From positions 496,001 through 560,000 of the forward strand of contig JAJNPV010000037.1 in NCBI GenBank assembly GCA_021155195.1: 64,000 nt of DNA. The letters run 5' to 3'. Each line of letters starts with the position of its first letter. The first letter of the stretch is position 1. Made by a program: the position numbers and the translations under genes. Source of the DNA: Ohtaekwangia sp. Lineage in GTDB: Bacteria > Bacteroidota > Bacteroidia > Cytophagales > Cyclobacteriaceae. Of the stretch, positions 53,325 through 62,150 are shown piece by piece. Below the pieces are notes generated by a model that ran no database searches, was not told the origin of the DNA, and saw nothing but the letters and a program-made list of their open reading frames with translations.

Positions 53325-53417
53325 GTTATAAAGTTAATCTGTTTTCACGAATCCAATGCAAGAAATTTTCATCATGGCCACATCGAGTTTATTTTTAATG
53401 TACCAGGCTTTCTTTCA

Positions 53418-54041
53418 TTAAGTTTTTGTATGAACAAGCACGTAATCTGGTTGTACGCTATATGTTAATTCCAACTCTCTATTGCTTCCATTAGCTATAA
53501 TTTTCCCTGCTAAATCCCCACCTCGCATTAATTCAAAAGGTGCCACTAACAACTGATCTGCGAAATGAAGCCCGCGCCTGCCATAGGCTTTATACATGGC
53601 TTCTTTAGCACACCAGTAAATACAATGCTTGATAACATCAGTTCCGGCATCTTCAAGTTCTGTTGGCGATAACACCCGATGCGCGATATTCAGCAATTTT
53701 GATTTAGGTTGCTCAAGGTCAATCCCCACTTCTATTTTGGTATCTATCTGGGCAGCCACGTAAGGATATGAGTGCGAAAGAGAAATAGGATGTGAGTATT
53801 CTTTCAGGAAAGGTTTTCCAAATTCATCTTTATCGATACCGTGAAATTCAAGACCACATTGTTCTACTAATGCTTTGATTAAAGCCCTACCCGCCAACCA
53901 TTCTAATCGTTTTATGTTGCTTACTATTGAATCATCGACTTTCTCACCGCTTGCAATTATTAATTCAGGTTCTTGCTCAGTAATGAACCACAATGCCCAA
54001 CCACTTTGCTTATCTGTCTTTTGTATTTTTAACAATGGCAT
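53418..54041 (-). CDS. 4'-phosphopantetheinyl transferase superfamily protein
   Basis: This 207-residue Sfp-type enzyme attaches the phosphopantetheine arm to carrier proteins. The magnesium ligands are in GIDLE (106-110) and the catalytic glutamate and lysine in WCAKEAMYKAYG (E147, K151). GKPFLKEYSHPISLSHSYPY is the usual CoA-binding segment. No polyketide or peptide synthetase gene is near, so it may simply serve the acyl carrier protein. It lies alone on its strand and is divergent from the WD40 gene. Confidence 0.92.
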   Translation of the reverse strand: MPLLKIQKTDKQSGWALWFITEQEPELIIASGEKVDDSIVSNIKRLEWLAGRALIKALVEQCGLEFHGIDKDEFGKPFLKEYSHPISLSHSYPYVAAQIDTKIEVGIDLEQPKSKLLNIAHRVLSPTELEDAGTDVIKHCIYWCAKEAMYKAYGRRGLHFADQLLVAPFELMRGGDLAGKIIANGSNRELELTYSVQPDYVLVHTKT

Positions 54042-54116
54042 TGGTTTCCTTAGCTTATTAATACAATTTTGTTAAAAAGTAGGTTCTATTATTAATGACC
54101 CGAATCTAAGATAAGT

Positions 54117-55049
54117 ATGAACCCCGTCAAAGTAGAAAAAATTCATGCGCTTACCGGTCATCGTGATTGTGTTTATACACTCGAATCATCCGGCAATGAT
54201 GATCATTTTTTTTCAGCCGGGGGCGATGGTATGGTGGTTGATTGGGATTTGAATAAACCGGAAGAAGGCGACCTGATTGCCAAACTCCCAAACTCCATTT
54301 ATGCTTTGCATACTATCCCAAACTCAAACTTATTAATAGCCGGTCATAATTATGAAGGCATCCATGTGTTAGACTGGAAAAGTAGAAAGGAAGTAGCTTC
54401 TTTAAAACTGTCAAGTGCTGCCATTTTCGACATCAATTCTTTTGAAAGTGACCTTCTGATTGCTTCAGGTGAGGGAATGCTTACCATTGTAGATTTTGAA
54501 AATCTTGTTATAAAAAAGAAGTTACTGATTTCCGAAAAGAGCGCCCGGGTGCTTGCAATTAATTCCCTTACGGGAGAAGTTGCCGTTGGCTTTAGCGATC
54601 ACTTCATCCGGATTTTTTCGTTGGGAGATTATCAGTTGAAGCATGAATTTAAAGCACATCAGAATTCTGTATTTGCACTTAGCTATACATCCGATTATAG
54701 GTTTCTAATCAGTGGCTCTCGCGATGCGCGGTTAAAAGCATGGGACGTTACCGCAGGCTATAAACAGACTGGCGAAGTAGCAGCACATCTTTTTGCCATC
54801 AACCATATTTCCTTTAGTCCTTCCGGAGAACACTTTGCTACGGGTAGCATGGATAAATCAATCAAAGTTTGGAAAACAGATGAACTTAAACTGCTGAAGG
54901 TAATTGACAAAGCCCGTCATGCCGGCCACGGAACATCAGTTAACAAACTGCTTTGGACATCTTTTAAAAACCAACTGGTAAGTGCCAGTGATGATCGAAC
55001 CGTTTCGGTTTGGGATATTCAGCTTCATGATACCTTACAAGGGGGGTAA
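54117..55049 (+). CDS. WD40 repeat protein
   Basis: The 310-residue protein is a single beta-propeller of about seven WD40-type blades. Clear blades include GHRDCVYTLE...VDWDL, AHQNSVFALSYTSDYRFLISGSRDARLKAWDV, SPSGEHFATGSMDKSIKVWK and VSASDDRTVSVWDI. There is no signal peptide, so it should be a cytosolic scaffold for protein interaction. Its partner is unknown. The gene is preceded by the divergent phosphopantetheinyl transferase. Confidence 0.9.
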   Translation: MNPVKVEKIHALTGHRDCVYTLESSGNDDHFFSAGGDGMVVDWDLNKPEEGDLIAKLPNSIYALHTIPNSNLLIAGHNYEGIHVLDWKSRKEVASLKLSSAAIFDINSFESDLLIASGEGMLTIVDFENLVIKKKLLISEKSARVLAINSLTGEVAVGFSDHFIRIFSLGDYQLKHEFKAHQNSVFALSYTSDYRFLISGSRDARLKAWDVTAGYKQTGEVAAHLFAINHISFSPSGEHFATGSMDKSIKVWKTDELKLLKVIDKARHAGHGTSVNKLLWTSFKNQLVSASDDRTVSVWDIQLHDTLQGG

Positions 55050-55073
55050 GGGCTTATTCATGAACTCATTAGC

Positions 55074-55101
55074 GCTTCTGCCTGAATTTAACCACAGAAG
55101 C
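55074..55101. other. Hairpin downstream of the WD40 gene
   Basis: GCTTCTG (55074-55080) pairs with CAGAAGC (55095-55101) around a 14-nt loop, 24 bp after the WD40 stop. It lacks a T run, so terminator activity is uncertain. The rest of the 191-bp gap holds the -7 box at 55135-55142. Confidence 0.35.
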
Positions 55102-55134
55102 TGACACTTATGTGGAATATTTCACAAATAATTA

Positions 55135-55142
55135 TACATTTG
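55135..55142 (+). promoter_or_regulatory. Putative -7 box (TACATTTG) for the DivIVA-folB operon
   Basis: TACATTTG is an exact TAnnTTTG match and would give a leader of about 95 nt. A TTTC about 12 bp upstream is too close to be a -33 element. Confidence 0.4.
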
Positions 55143-55240
55143 ACTGTGGATTAACGTTTTACTGCTGATACTGAAAGTATTAGTAGATATTTTTTAAGCT
55201 TTTTTACCATTTTTTTTAACTTCAAATTAACCACGTCATT

Positions 55241-55945
55241 ATGAAAATCACACCGTTAGAAATCCGTCAAAAGGCATTTGAAAAGGTGCTTCGTGGCTAC
55301 GACAAAGATGAGGTCAATGCATTTTTACAAACGCTTTCGCAAGAATGGGAGCGGCTAATGGATGAGAACAAAGAAATCAGAATGAAACAGGAGGCTACTG
55401 AACGCGAGGTTGCAAAGTTGCGCGAAGTAGAGAGTTCATTGTATAAAACATTAAAAACAGCCGAAGATACCGGTGCCAACGTAATTGGTCAGGCCAACAA
55501 AACTGCCGAGTTGATTTTGAGAGAGAATCAGATGCGGGCTGACTCTATCCTCAACGAGGCCAAAATGAAGTCCAAAAATACAATTGAAGAGGCGGAGATG
55601 ATTTCGAAGCAGATGTTGGAAGAAATGGAGGAGCAATTGAAAACATTGGGCCAGCATTATAAAACCTTAGAACTGCATCGCGATAATTTACTTTCTGATT
55701 TGAAACGTATGGCTGGCGAAACCATTGATCGTGTAGAGCGTGCAAAAACAGCCGCTCGCGATTTTGATCCCGATCAGCATATTGCGTGGGCTAAGCGCGA
55801 AAGCAAAAAGGCGTTGTTCCCCAATGCAGAGCTTGAAAGTGAAATTAAAAAATCACTGCCTCCTCCTGCACAAACTGAACCTGTTAAACAAGTTTTGGAG
55901 GAAGTGCCTCATTCACAACGATCTTTCTTTGACGACATTCAATGA
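55241..55945 (+). CDS. DivIVA domain protein
   Basis: This 234-residue protein has an N-terminal DivIVA/GpsB membrane-binding segment (MKITPLEIRQKAFEKVLRGYDKDEVNAFL) followed by a long coiled coil (about 30-170) and a loose C-terminal tail. In other bacteria such proteins mark negatively curved membrane at poles or septa. Their role in Bacteroidota is less clear. The stop overlaps the ATG of folB by 4 bp. Confidence 0.9.
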   Translation: MKITPLEIRQKAFEKVLRGYDKDEVNAFLQTLSQEWERLMDENKEIRMKQEATEREVAKLREVESSLYKTLKTAEDTGANVIGQANKTAELILRENQMRADSILNEAKMKSKNTIEEAEMISKQMLEEMEEQLKTLGQHYKTLELHRDNLLSDLKRMAGETIDRVERAKTAARDFDPDQHIAWAKRESKKALFPNAELESEIKKSLPPPAQTEPVKQVLEEVPHSQRSFFDDIQ

Positions 55946-56301
55946 CCGGAAAAGTTGCGCTGGAAGGTCTTGAGTTTCACGCCTATCATGGAGTGTATCC
56001 ACACGAACGATCTTCGGGCAATAAGTTTGAAGTAGATGTACTGGTTGAAACTGAGTTTCATGACTCAGCTTTTCACGATGATCTTGCCGGAACAATCAAC
56101 TACGAAGATCTTTATGCGCTTGTAAAAACGGAGATGGCCAAGCCTTCCAAACTATTGGAAACAGTTGGGCATGCCATTGCGAAACAAACACTTATTACTT
56201 TTCGCGAAGCAATAAGTGTAGAAGTGCGAATCTCAAAATTCAATCCACCGATTGGTGGCGTGTGCAGGCGAGCTGTTGTTACGGTAAGCCAAAGTAGATA
56301 A
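55942..56301 (+). CDS. folB: Dihydroneopterin aldolase
   Basis: This 119-residue enzyme of folate synthesis cleaves 7,8-dihydroneopterin to 6-hydroxymethyl-dihydropterin and glycolaldehyde. The catalytic glutamate and lysine region includes GLEFHAYHGVYPHERSSGNKFEVDV near the N-terminus, INYEDLYALVK in the middle and SKFNPPIGG near the C-terminus, all typical of FolB. It is translationally coupled to the DivIVA gene and converges on the Fe-S assembly-like gene. Confidence 0.94.
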   Translation: MTGKVALEGLEFHAYHGVYPHERSSGNKFEVDVLVETEFHDSAFHDDLAGTINYEDLYALVKTEMAKPSKLLETVGHAIAKQTLITFREAISVEVRISKFNPPIGGVCRRAVVTVSQSR

Positions 56302-56307
56302 CTAGTT

Positions 56308-56622
56308 TTATTTAATCATAGATTGCTGATCGGCAAACATGAAACCGCGCGTATCTGCCCCATCATAAAAGTCTACTTCCTTGCCGATCAAATACATGGT
56401 ATGTTTTTTATCGAGATGAATGGTTATACCTTCTAACTCATAAGTCATATCAGAGGGTTTGGGTTTATCGAACCCGATAATAAGAGCAACACCCCCGCAA
56501 CCGCCTCCTCGAATACCCACGCGCAAGCCATAATCGGCTGGAATGTTTTTAGTCTCCATGATTTTGCGAACTTCTGTTGCTGCACGCGCGGTTAATCCTA
56601 CAGGTATAATTTTTTCGAACAT
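56308..56622 (-). CDS. A-type iron-sulfur assembly protein (HesB/IscA family), lacking C-terminal cysteines
   Basis: The 104-residue protein has the HesB/IscA fold: LTARAATEVRKIM, then GLRVGIRGGGCGGVALIIGFD with the first conserved cysteine (C42). The C-terminal CGCG-type motif that holds the second and third cluster cysteines is replaced by GADTRGFMFAD, so only one cysteine remains. It may no longer carry a cluster alone, may use it in a dimer, or may act in another way. The frame is open up to 56703, but that start would overlap the divergent neighbour, so ATG at 56622 is chosen. Confidence 0.85.
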   Translation of the reverse strand: MFEKIIPVGLTARAATEVRKIMETKNIPADYGLRVGIRGGGCGGVALIIGFDKPKPSDMTYELEGITIHLDKKHTMYLIGKEVDFYDGADTRGFMFADQQSMIK

Positions 56623-56693
56623 CACGTTATATTGTCGTACAAACACCCAAAAATATCTAAATTTTAAACACCTTTGGCCTTGAATTAATTCGT

Positions 56694-57215
56694 ATGGAAG
56701 CATTTATTGAATTTGGAAAGATACTTATCCCCGCATCTCTTGTATTATATGCTGTTTATCTCATTGTGCGGTCATTTATGCTTAAAGAGATAGAAGTCAA
56801 AAAATTAGAAGTTCGTACACGTGCTATTGAAACTATCCTACCAGCGCGCTTGCAAGCGTATGAGCGCATGACTTTGTTTTTGGAGCGTATTGCACCCCAA
56901 AACTTATTAATCAGGCTTAATAATCCTGGTTTCACTGCTCGTGATTTTCAAAAGGTTTTGTTGGATGAAATCCGCAATGAGTATAATCACAACGTATCGC
57001 AGCAAATCTACATGAGTGAAGAAACCTGGAATCAAACCCGCAATGCCAAAGATGATTTGGTGATTCTTATCAACGAAGCAGCATCTGCTATGACACCCGA
57101 ATCCACCAGTATCAATTTGTCAAAGAAAATTTTTGAAATGACCATGGAGAAAAAGGTTGATTTGATTGGGTTGGCTCTAACCGGGTTACGGAATGAAATT
57201 CAACAAACGTTCTAA
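56694..57215 (+). CDS. Hypothetical protein with one membrane anchor
   Basis: The 173-residue protein has a hydrophobic segment near the N-terminus (about 10-28) and a soluble, mostly helical rest with AYERMTLFLERIAPQNLLIRL and DEIRNEYNHNVSQQIYM. Related proteins are found in many Bacteroidota but I know no function. The stop shares one base with the ATG of the next gene, so the two are co-translated. It is divergent from the A-type Fe-S gene. Confidence 0.75.
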   Translation: MEAFIEFGKILIPASLVLYAVYLIVRSFMLKEIEVKKLEVRTRAIETILPARLQAYERMTLFLERIAPQNLLIRLNNPGFTARDFQKVLLDEIRNEYNHNVSQQIYMSEETWNQTRNAKDDLVILINEAASAMTPESTSINLSKKIFEMTMEKKVDLIGLALTGLRNEIQQTF

Positions 57216-57856
57216 TGTCAAAAGTTGCATTGCTGGCAGGTTCTACGGGTTTGATTGGGAATCAACTGTTAGAACTTTTGCTGGCCGATCCAAACTATTC
57301 GAAAGTTATTGCGCTTAGCCGCACGCCCTTACCAATTTCTAATCCTAAGCTGGAGAACATTGTATTGGAAGTTGAACAACTGGAAAAGCATGCAGAGCTT
57401 ACAGCTGATGATGTTTTTTGTTGCTTAGGAACCACCATGAAGCAAGCAGGGTCTAAAGCTGCATTTCGCAAAGTTGATTTCGATTATCCTTTACAATTGG
57501 CAAAAATTCTTAAAAGTAATGGTGCTCAGCAATTCCTGTTGGTATCCGCTTTGGGGGCAAATAATAATTCAAGCATCTTTTACAATCAGGTTAAAGGTGA
57601 AATTGAAGAAGCGATTAAGTTAATTGGGTTTAAAGCGCTGCACATTTTCAGGCCTTCGCTATTACTTGGTTCCAGAAAAGAACAGCGAAGTGGTGAAGAT
57701 GCCGCCAAAGTCTTCTATAAGATTTTTGGTTTTCTGATTCCTAAAAAATATCAAGGGATTGAGTCAATAAAAGTAGCACGTGCTATGCAAGCTATCGCCA
57801 GAAAAGAGTTTGTTGGAGTATTTGTTTACGAATCGAGTGCATTGCAAGGATATTGA
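57215..57856 (+). CDS. NAD(P)-binding atypical SDR (HTATIP2-like)
   Basis: The 213-residue protein has a Rossmann domain with LLAGSTGLIGNQLLELLL near the N-terminus, CCLGTTMKQAGSKAAF in the middle, FLLVSALGAN and the YNQVKGEIE segment that carries the YxxxK-type pair. This is the layout of the HTATIP2/TIP30-like atypical SDRs. The substrate is unknown. The upstream gene overlaps by one base and dtd follows after 49 bp. Confidence 0.85.
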   Translation: MSKVALLAGSTGLIGNQLLELLLADPNYSKVIALSRTPLPISNPKLENIVLEVEQLEKHAELTADDVFCCLGTTMKQAGSKAAFRKVDFDYPLQLAKILKSNGAQQFLLVSALGANNNSSIFYNQVKGEIEEAIKLIGFKALHIFRPSLLLGSRKEQRSGEDAAKVFYKIFGFLIPKKYQGIESIKVARAMQAIARKEFVGVFVYESSALQGY

Positions 57857-57905
57857 TGGATTGAGTTTGGATTAAGCAAGGAATTACTATAGTTGAAGTT
57901 ATATC

Positions 57906-58358
57906 ATGATTGCAGTTATTCAACGCACAAAAGAGGCTTCAGTAGAAATTGAAAATACAATAAAAGCACAAATTCAATCCGGACTTGTTGTATTGGTTGG
58001 TATTGAGGATGCCGATAGCGAAGAGGATATTGAATGGCTTGCCACAAAAATTGTAAATCTGAGAATTTTCAATGATGAACAAGGAGTGATGAATGTAAGT
58101 GTTAAAGATTCGGGTGGCGAAATTATTCTGGTAAGTCAGTTTACCTTACACGCCAGCACTAAGAAAGGGAATCGACCAAGCTATATAAAAGCTGCCAAGC
58201 CTGAAATAGCAATTCCAATTTACGAGAAGTTTATTTTTGCAGTATCTGCTCAATTAGGCAAGGCGGTTCAAACAGGTGAATTTGGTGCTGAAATGAAAGT
58301 CGCTTTGGTAAATGATGGGCCTGTAACTATTGTAATTGACACAAAGAATAGAACATAG
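57906..58358 (+). CDS. dtd: D-aminoacyl-tRNA deacylase
   Basis: This 150-residue proofreading enzyme hydrolyses D-aminoacyl-tRNA, including D-Tyr-tRNA. SQFTL (77-81) and the NDGPVT motif (136-141) are the two diagnostic signatures of the DTD fold, and the cis-Gly-Pro is in the second. It lies at the end of a plus-strand run (hypothetical, SDR, dtd) and converges on the pentameric channel homologue. Confidence 0.95.
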   Translation: MIAVIQRTKEASVEIENTIKAQIQSGLVVLVGIEDADSEEDIEWLATKIVNLRIFNDEQGVMNVSVKDSGGEIILVSQFTLHASTKKGNRPSYIKAAKPEIAIPIYEKFIFAVSAQLGKAVQTGEFGAEMKVALVNDGPVTIVIDTKNRT

Positions 58359-58439
58359 ATTCACTGTGGGAATTGAGAATTAGCAAGTACAATTGTATGC
58401 TCACTTCTTTGAAGGCACTTAGCAGGTTAATGTAGGGTT

Positions 58440-59390
58440 TTAGTAAATTGCTATTCCCACTAAAACCAGATTAGCGAGCACATAAAGAGCAACCACGTAG
58501 CGTGATCCAATTCTATTATATTTTATTGAAGCCTCCTTATTTCCATTATCATGCTGTCGTAAGGCAACCGCAGAAACAACTAAGGTTGCAAAAATAGCTA
58601 AGAAAGTTAGGGTATGAAGTGAATCAACCAATGTGAAAGAGGAAGTCTCCGGTAAAATAGAATCAATAATATATTTATTACCGACTGTGGCAAATAATCC
58701 ACCAACTGGTAATCCAAAGCGTGGTTCAAGTTCTTCTACCTGGATTGTGAAACTGATAATCGAAATTAAAAAAGCGATGTACATACCAATGAATATTTTC
58801 ATGAAGAGTCCCCATGCACTCCGCTCAATATCCATTTCTATAACAAAGGCAGAAAAATTCTGTAAGCTTCGTGAAGGACGTTGATCACCAAAACCAGTTT
58901 CATAATCGTTTTGGATTTTTGTAACCCCAAAATTTTTGATATTCCACCCATCGAGCGCATCATCCTTATCGTAGGTACTACCCACGATGTCAGGTTTAAA
59001 CACAAGTGTTTTATTATCAAACAATGAATTTTCTATCTGAACGCTTAAGTGTTGCTCATCAAACGGAAAATCTGCCACCTTCCAGCTTTCTTTCATGGTG
59101 GCCTTCATTTTCATAATGGCCCAGGCTCTTCCATTCAGACTATCTAAAATGATTTCAGGCGGATCAATTGATTTAGCGTTGGGGATGTCCAGTTGCGTAG
59201 AGAAATCAAAGTCTGGATTATCGTAAAGGAACCATAGCCAAAAGCGCATGGTGTATTCCTTATCGCGAAAGTTAATATCATGTACACTGATTACATATGC
59301 GCCAACGGAAACAGTATCGGGTTGCGCAACCGTTGACTCGACAGCAACAAGGGTAAAGAGAATGAAAAGAGCAATCCGAACTTTCATCAA
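58440..59390 (-). CDS. Bacterial pentameric ligand-gated ion channel homologue (Cys-loop superfamily)
   Basis: This 316-residue protein has a signal peptide (about 1-22), an extracellular/periplasmic beta domain (23-190) and four C-terminal membrane helices: M1 191-216, M2 about 224-246, M3 257-278 and M4 298-316. The domain has the Pro-loop FPFDEQHLSVQIENS (108-122) in the position of the Cys-loop. It lacks the flanking cysteines, as in GLIC and ELIC. LPETSSFTLVDS (246-257) between M2 and M3 matches the M2-M3 linker pattern of the family. It could conduct ions in response to a ligand or pH, but function is not shown. The length agrees with GLIC-like channels. Confidence 0.85.
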   Translation of the reverse strand: MMKVRIALFILFTLVAVESTVAQPDTVSVGAYVISVHDINFRDKEYTMRFWLWFLYDNPDFDFSTQLDIPNAKSIDPPEIILDSLNGRAWAIMKMKATMKESWKVADFPFDEQHLSVQIENSLFDNKTLVFKPDIVGSTYDKDDALDGWNIKNFGVTKIQNDYETGFGDQRPSRSLQNFSAFVIEMDIERSAWGLFMKIFIGMYIAFLISIISFTIQVEELEPRFGLPVGGLFATVGNKYIIDSILPETSSFTLVDSLHTLTFLAIFATLVVSAVALRQHDNGNKEASIKYNRIGSRYVVALYVLANLVLVGIAIY

Positions 59391-59467
59391 TTAACTAAAA
59401 TCAGCGATGAAGATAGGAAAACTTTTTCCAAATGAAACAACAATAGATTCTTGAAGATTATTTGCTT

Positions 59468-59506
59468 TAAAAAAGTAGGGCCTGATACTCGCAGACCCTA
59501 ACTTAA
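59468..59506 (-). terminator. Intrinsic terminator of the S9 peptidase gene
   Basis: On the minus strand an imperfect stem (AAGTtAGGGtCTG paired with CAGgCCCTACTT) is followed by a run of T. It lies just downstream of the peptidase stop. Confidence 0.75.
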
Positions 59507-59523
59507 CTTACCTCTTACTTATC

Positions 59524-61956
59524 TTAATACTTCATGTTAACTTTTGAATCTTTCGGTTTTTCTTTGGGATTCTTTACATACGTTTCTAACCAGGTATCCA
59601 TTTCCCACAGGGTGTGCATAATACTTTCTTTAGCTGCATAGCCGTGGCTCTCATAAGGGAGTTCTACATATCGTGCTGTGCCCCCATGACCTTTGATAGC
59701 ATTATAGAATCGTTCTGTCTGAATCGGGAACGTTCCAGAATTATTATCTGCTTCGCCATGAATGAATAAGATTGGCTCCTTCAATTTATCGGCATACGAG
59801 AATGGCGACATCGTGTAATACACCTCAGGAGCCTGCCAGTAGGTGCGCTCCTCCGCCTGAAAGCCGAATGGAGTTAAGGTTCTGTTATAGGCTCCGCTTC
59901 GTGCAATGCCAGCTTTAAAAATATCAGAGTGTGCAAGCAGGTTAGCCGTCATGAATGCGCCATACGAATGACCACCTACTCCAACACGGGTTGGATCAAG
60001 CACGCCTAATGAGGCACCGTAATCAACCACAGCCTGAGCACTGGCAACTAATTGTTGAACATACGTATCGTTTGGTTCCGCATCTCCTTCACCCACAATT
60101 GGCATGGAAGCATTATCTAACACAGCATACCCGCGCATCACCCAATAAATTGGCCCACCCCAACTTAAGCGAACAAAAGTATTTGGTGAACCTTTAACCT
60201 GTCCTGCGGCATCGGCCGATTTGAATTCGCGGGGGTAGGCCCATACAAATCCAGGTAAGGCTCCATCTTCTTTTTTATATCCTGGAGGTAAGTATAAGTC
60301 TGCAGTTAGTTCAACACCATCGGCACGTTTGTATTTTAATACTTGTTTCTTAACATCTTTTATTTGTGGATAGGGATGAGGAAATTCAGTTAATGCAGTT
60401 GTTTTGGATGATCCAAGAGTATGTAAATAATAATTAGGGTTTTCAATATTGGACTCACGTGAGGTAACGAATGTTCCCTTTTTTTGATCAAGGAAGGAAA
60501 CAAACGTTTCATAGTATGGATTGGCCGATTGCCATTGACGCGATTTTTTTAAGGAAGTTAAATCCATCTTATCCAGAAAAGGCATATCACCTTCCGGTGA
60601 AGAGCCGGCACCGGTTAGATAAACGCTGTTGTCTTTATTGATCAGCATAACATTCCTTCCAAATGCATTAGGAGCAATAATCACATTACCTGGATTGTTA
60701 TATGCATCTTCATAATTGAGATCAAAGACGGTTTTCTTTGTACCCGTCATTGGATTTACCTGATACACACGTTCCTTTCGATCGTTGGTCCACCGCTCAT
60801 AAACCCACGCTACATTATCGTTGCCCCATGTAATTCTTGAATAGCGAAGTGGCAAGCTGATGAACTCCTTGGGGGTTGAAGTAAACGGATAATCCCAAGT
60901 AAACACTTTATCGCGGATAGTTGCTTTCGCTTTTGGATCACCACCATCTTGCGCGTGTGCCCAGGCAAGCGTAGCAGGTTTGTCGGCACGCCAGTTATGC
61001 GAACGGGGTTCGCGTGAAGTTGCATTATTGCCAGTAGGAATATAATCCAGCAAAGGAATGCGGGTAATTTCTTTAACCAACTTACCATTGAGATCAATTA
61101 CGCTTACAGTAGTTGGGAACAGATAAGCCGGAACTAAATAGGAATAGGGTTTTTGAATAATTTCAGTTAAAACTAATTTTCCATCGGGTGATGGTGTAAA
61201 ATCAGAATGAATAGAAGCAGTGCTTAATGTTTTCTCTGTGCCATTTATATTTTTAAGAATTAAATCGGATTGAGTGTAGTAATCAAAGGCAGCTTCGTCA
61301 TACGGATTCTTCAACAAATCCTGATAGGTGCGAGAAGGAGCCTTCTTACCTAAGTTTTCCTCTACCACTGGGCCTGATGGCACACGTGATTTCTGCGGAA
61401 GCGGTTTGATGTTCGTAGGCACAGCAGTAAATAAAATTTGTTGCGAGTCGGAAAGCCAGGTATAACCACCCATGGCTGTGTTAACTTTTCGCTCGCTCAG
61501 TTTGGAGGCCGACATAGTCTCTGTATTCACAAGCCATAGCTCAATCTTGTCAGCGTTATTTTGAAGAAACGCAAAATGTTTGCTGTCAGGTGAAAAGCTA
61601 ATACTGCTTGCTGTTAATGGATCGGGAAGATTTTTTATCTCCACTTCTTCGCCATCACTAAATCGTTTTGCTTTTAAACCGATGGTGTAGTTGCTTCGGC
61701 TTGGCCCAAAGTTTTCAGGATTAATGCGCAATCCCCCAATTCTAAGTTCTGGTCTCGAAAGTTGTTCTATGGTAGGAAAGTCGGAGCGTTCTAACAACAA
61801 CATCCATTGTTTATCGGGCGAGAAAGAAACGAAAGGAGTTAAGGGTGCTTCCAGCAGTTTTGCGATTTCTTCGGGGGGGCGTTGGTAAGAGAGATTTCCC
61901 TGGCTAAAGCCTTGTAAACAGACCAAGCTAAATACGAGTAGAAGTAATTTTTTCAT
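59524..61956 (-). CDS. S9 family serine peptidase (prolyl oligopeptidase/glutamyl endopeptidase-like), exported
   Basis: The 810-residue protein has a signal peptide (1-18), an N-terminal beta-propeller of about 550 residues and a C-terminal alpha/beta-hydrolase domain. The catalytic triad is S664 in GGHSYGAF, D737 in HGEADN and H771 in ESHGYAA. The length and the propeller sequence, including EEIAKLLEAPLTPFVSFSPD at the start, fit the S9D group related to plant glutamyl endopeptidase. It probably degrades peptides in the periplasm. The gene is closed by its own terminator. Confidence 0.92.
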   Translation of the reverse strand: MKKLLLLVFSLVCLQGFSQGNLSYQRPPEEIAKLLEAPLTPFVSFSPDKQWMLLLERSDFPTIEQLSRPELRIGGLRINPENFGPSRSNYTIGLKAKRFSDGEEVEIKNLPDPLTASSISFSPDSKHFAFLQNNADKIELWLVNTETMSASKLSERKVNTAMGGYTWLSDSQQILFTAVPTNIKPLPQKSRVPSGPVVEENLGKKAPSRTYQDLLKNPYDEAAFDYYTQSDLILKNINGTEKTLSTASIHSDFTPSPDGKLVLTEIIQKPYSYLVPAYLFPTTVSVIDLNGKLVKEITRIPLLDYIPTGNNATSREPRSHNWRADKPATLAWAHAQDGGDPKAKATIRDKVFTWDYPFTSTPKEFISLPLRYSRITWGNDNVAWVYERWTNDRKERVYQVNPMTGTKKTVFDLNYEDAYNNPGNVIIAPNAFGRNVMLINKDNSVYLTGAGSSPEGDMPFLDKMDLTSLKKSRQWQSANPYYETFVSFLDQKKGTFVTSRESNIENPNYYLHTLGSSKTTALTEFPHPYPQIKDVKKQVLKYKRADGVELTADLYLPPGYKKEDGALPGFVWAYPREFKSADAAGQVKGSPNTFVRLSWGGPIYWVMRGYAVLDNASMPIVGEGDAEPNDTYVQQLVASAQAVVDYGASLGVLDPTRVGVGGHSYGAFMTANLLAHSDIFKAGIARSGAYNRTLTPFGFQAEERTYWQAPEVYYTMSPFSYADKLKEPILFIHGEADNNSGTFPIQTERFYNAIKGHGGTARYVELPYESHGYAAKESIMHTLWEMDTWLETYVKNPKEKPKDSKVNMKY

Positions 61957-62044
61957 GTTTTATTTTTTTAGATTCTTAATTTTTGTTGTTGAACACTTAA
62001 GTTCTGGAATTTGATCTTATAAAGATTACAAGTAAGCTGTATTT

Positions 62045-62099
62045 AGCCGCTTAATTTGAACTGAATTTTTTAGAGGTTCAATTTTATTGATAATCGGCT
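62045..62099. other. Nested inverted repeats in the 194-bp gap between divergent genes
   Basis: AGCCG (62045-62049) pairs with CGGCT (62095-62099), and inside it TTGAAC (62056-62061) pairs with GTTCAA (62076-62081). The stems are short and may be accidental in AT-rich DNA. A TAATTTCG close to the -7 box lies further downstream, before the gene at 62151. Confidence 0.3.
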
Positions 62100-62150
62100 G
62101 AAAATGTCAAAATCTTAGCCTAATTTCGAAGCGATTCTAATTTAACTTTT

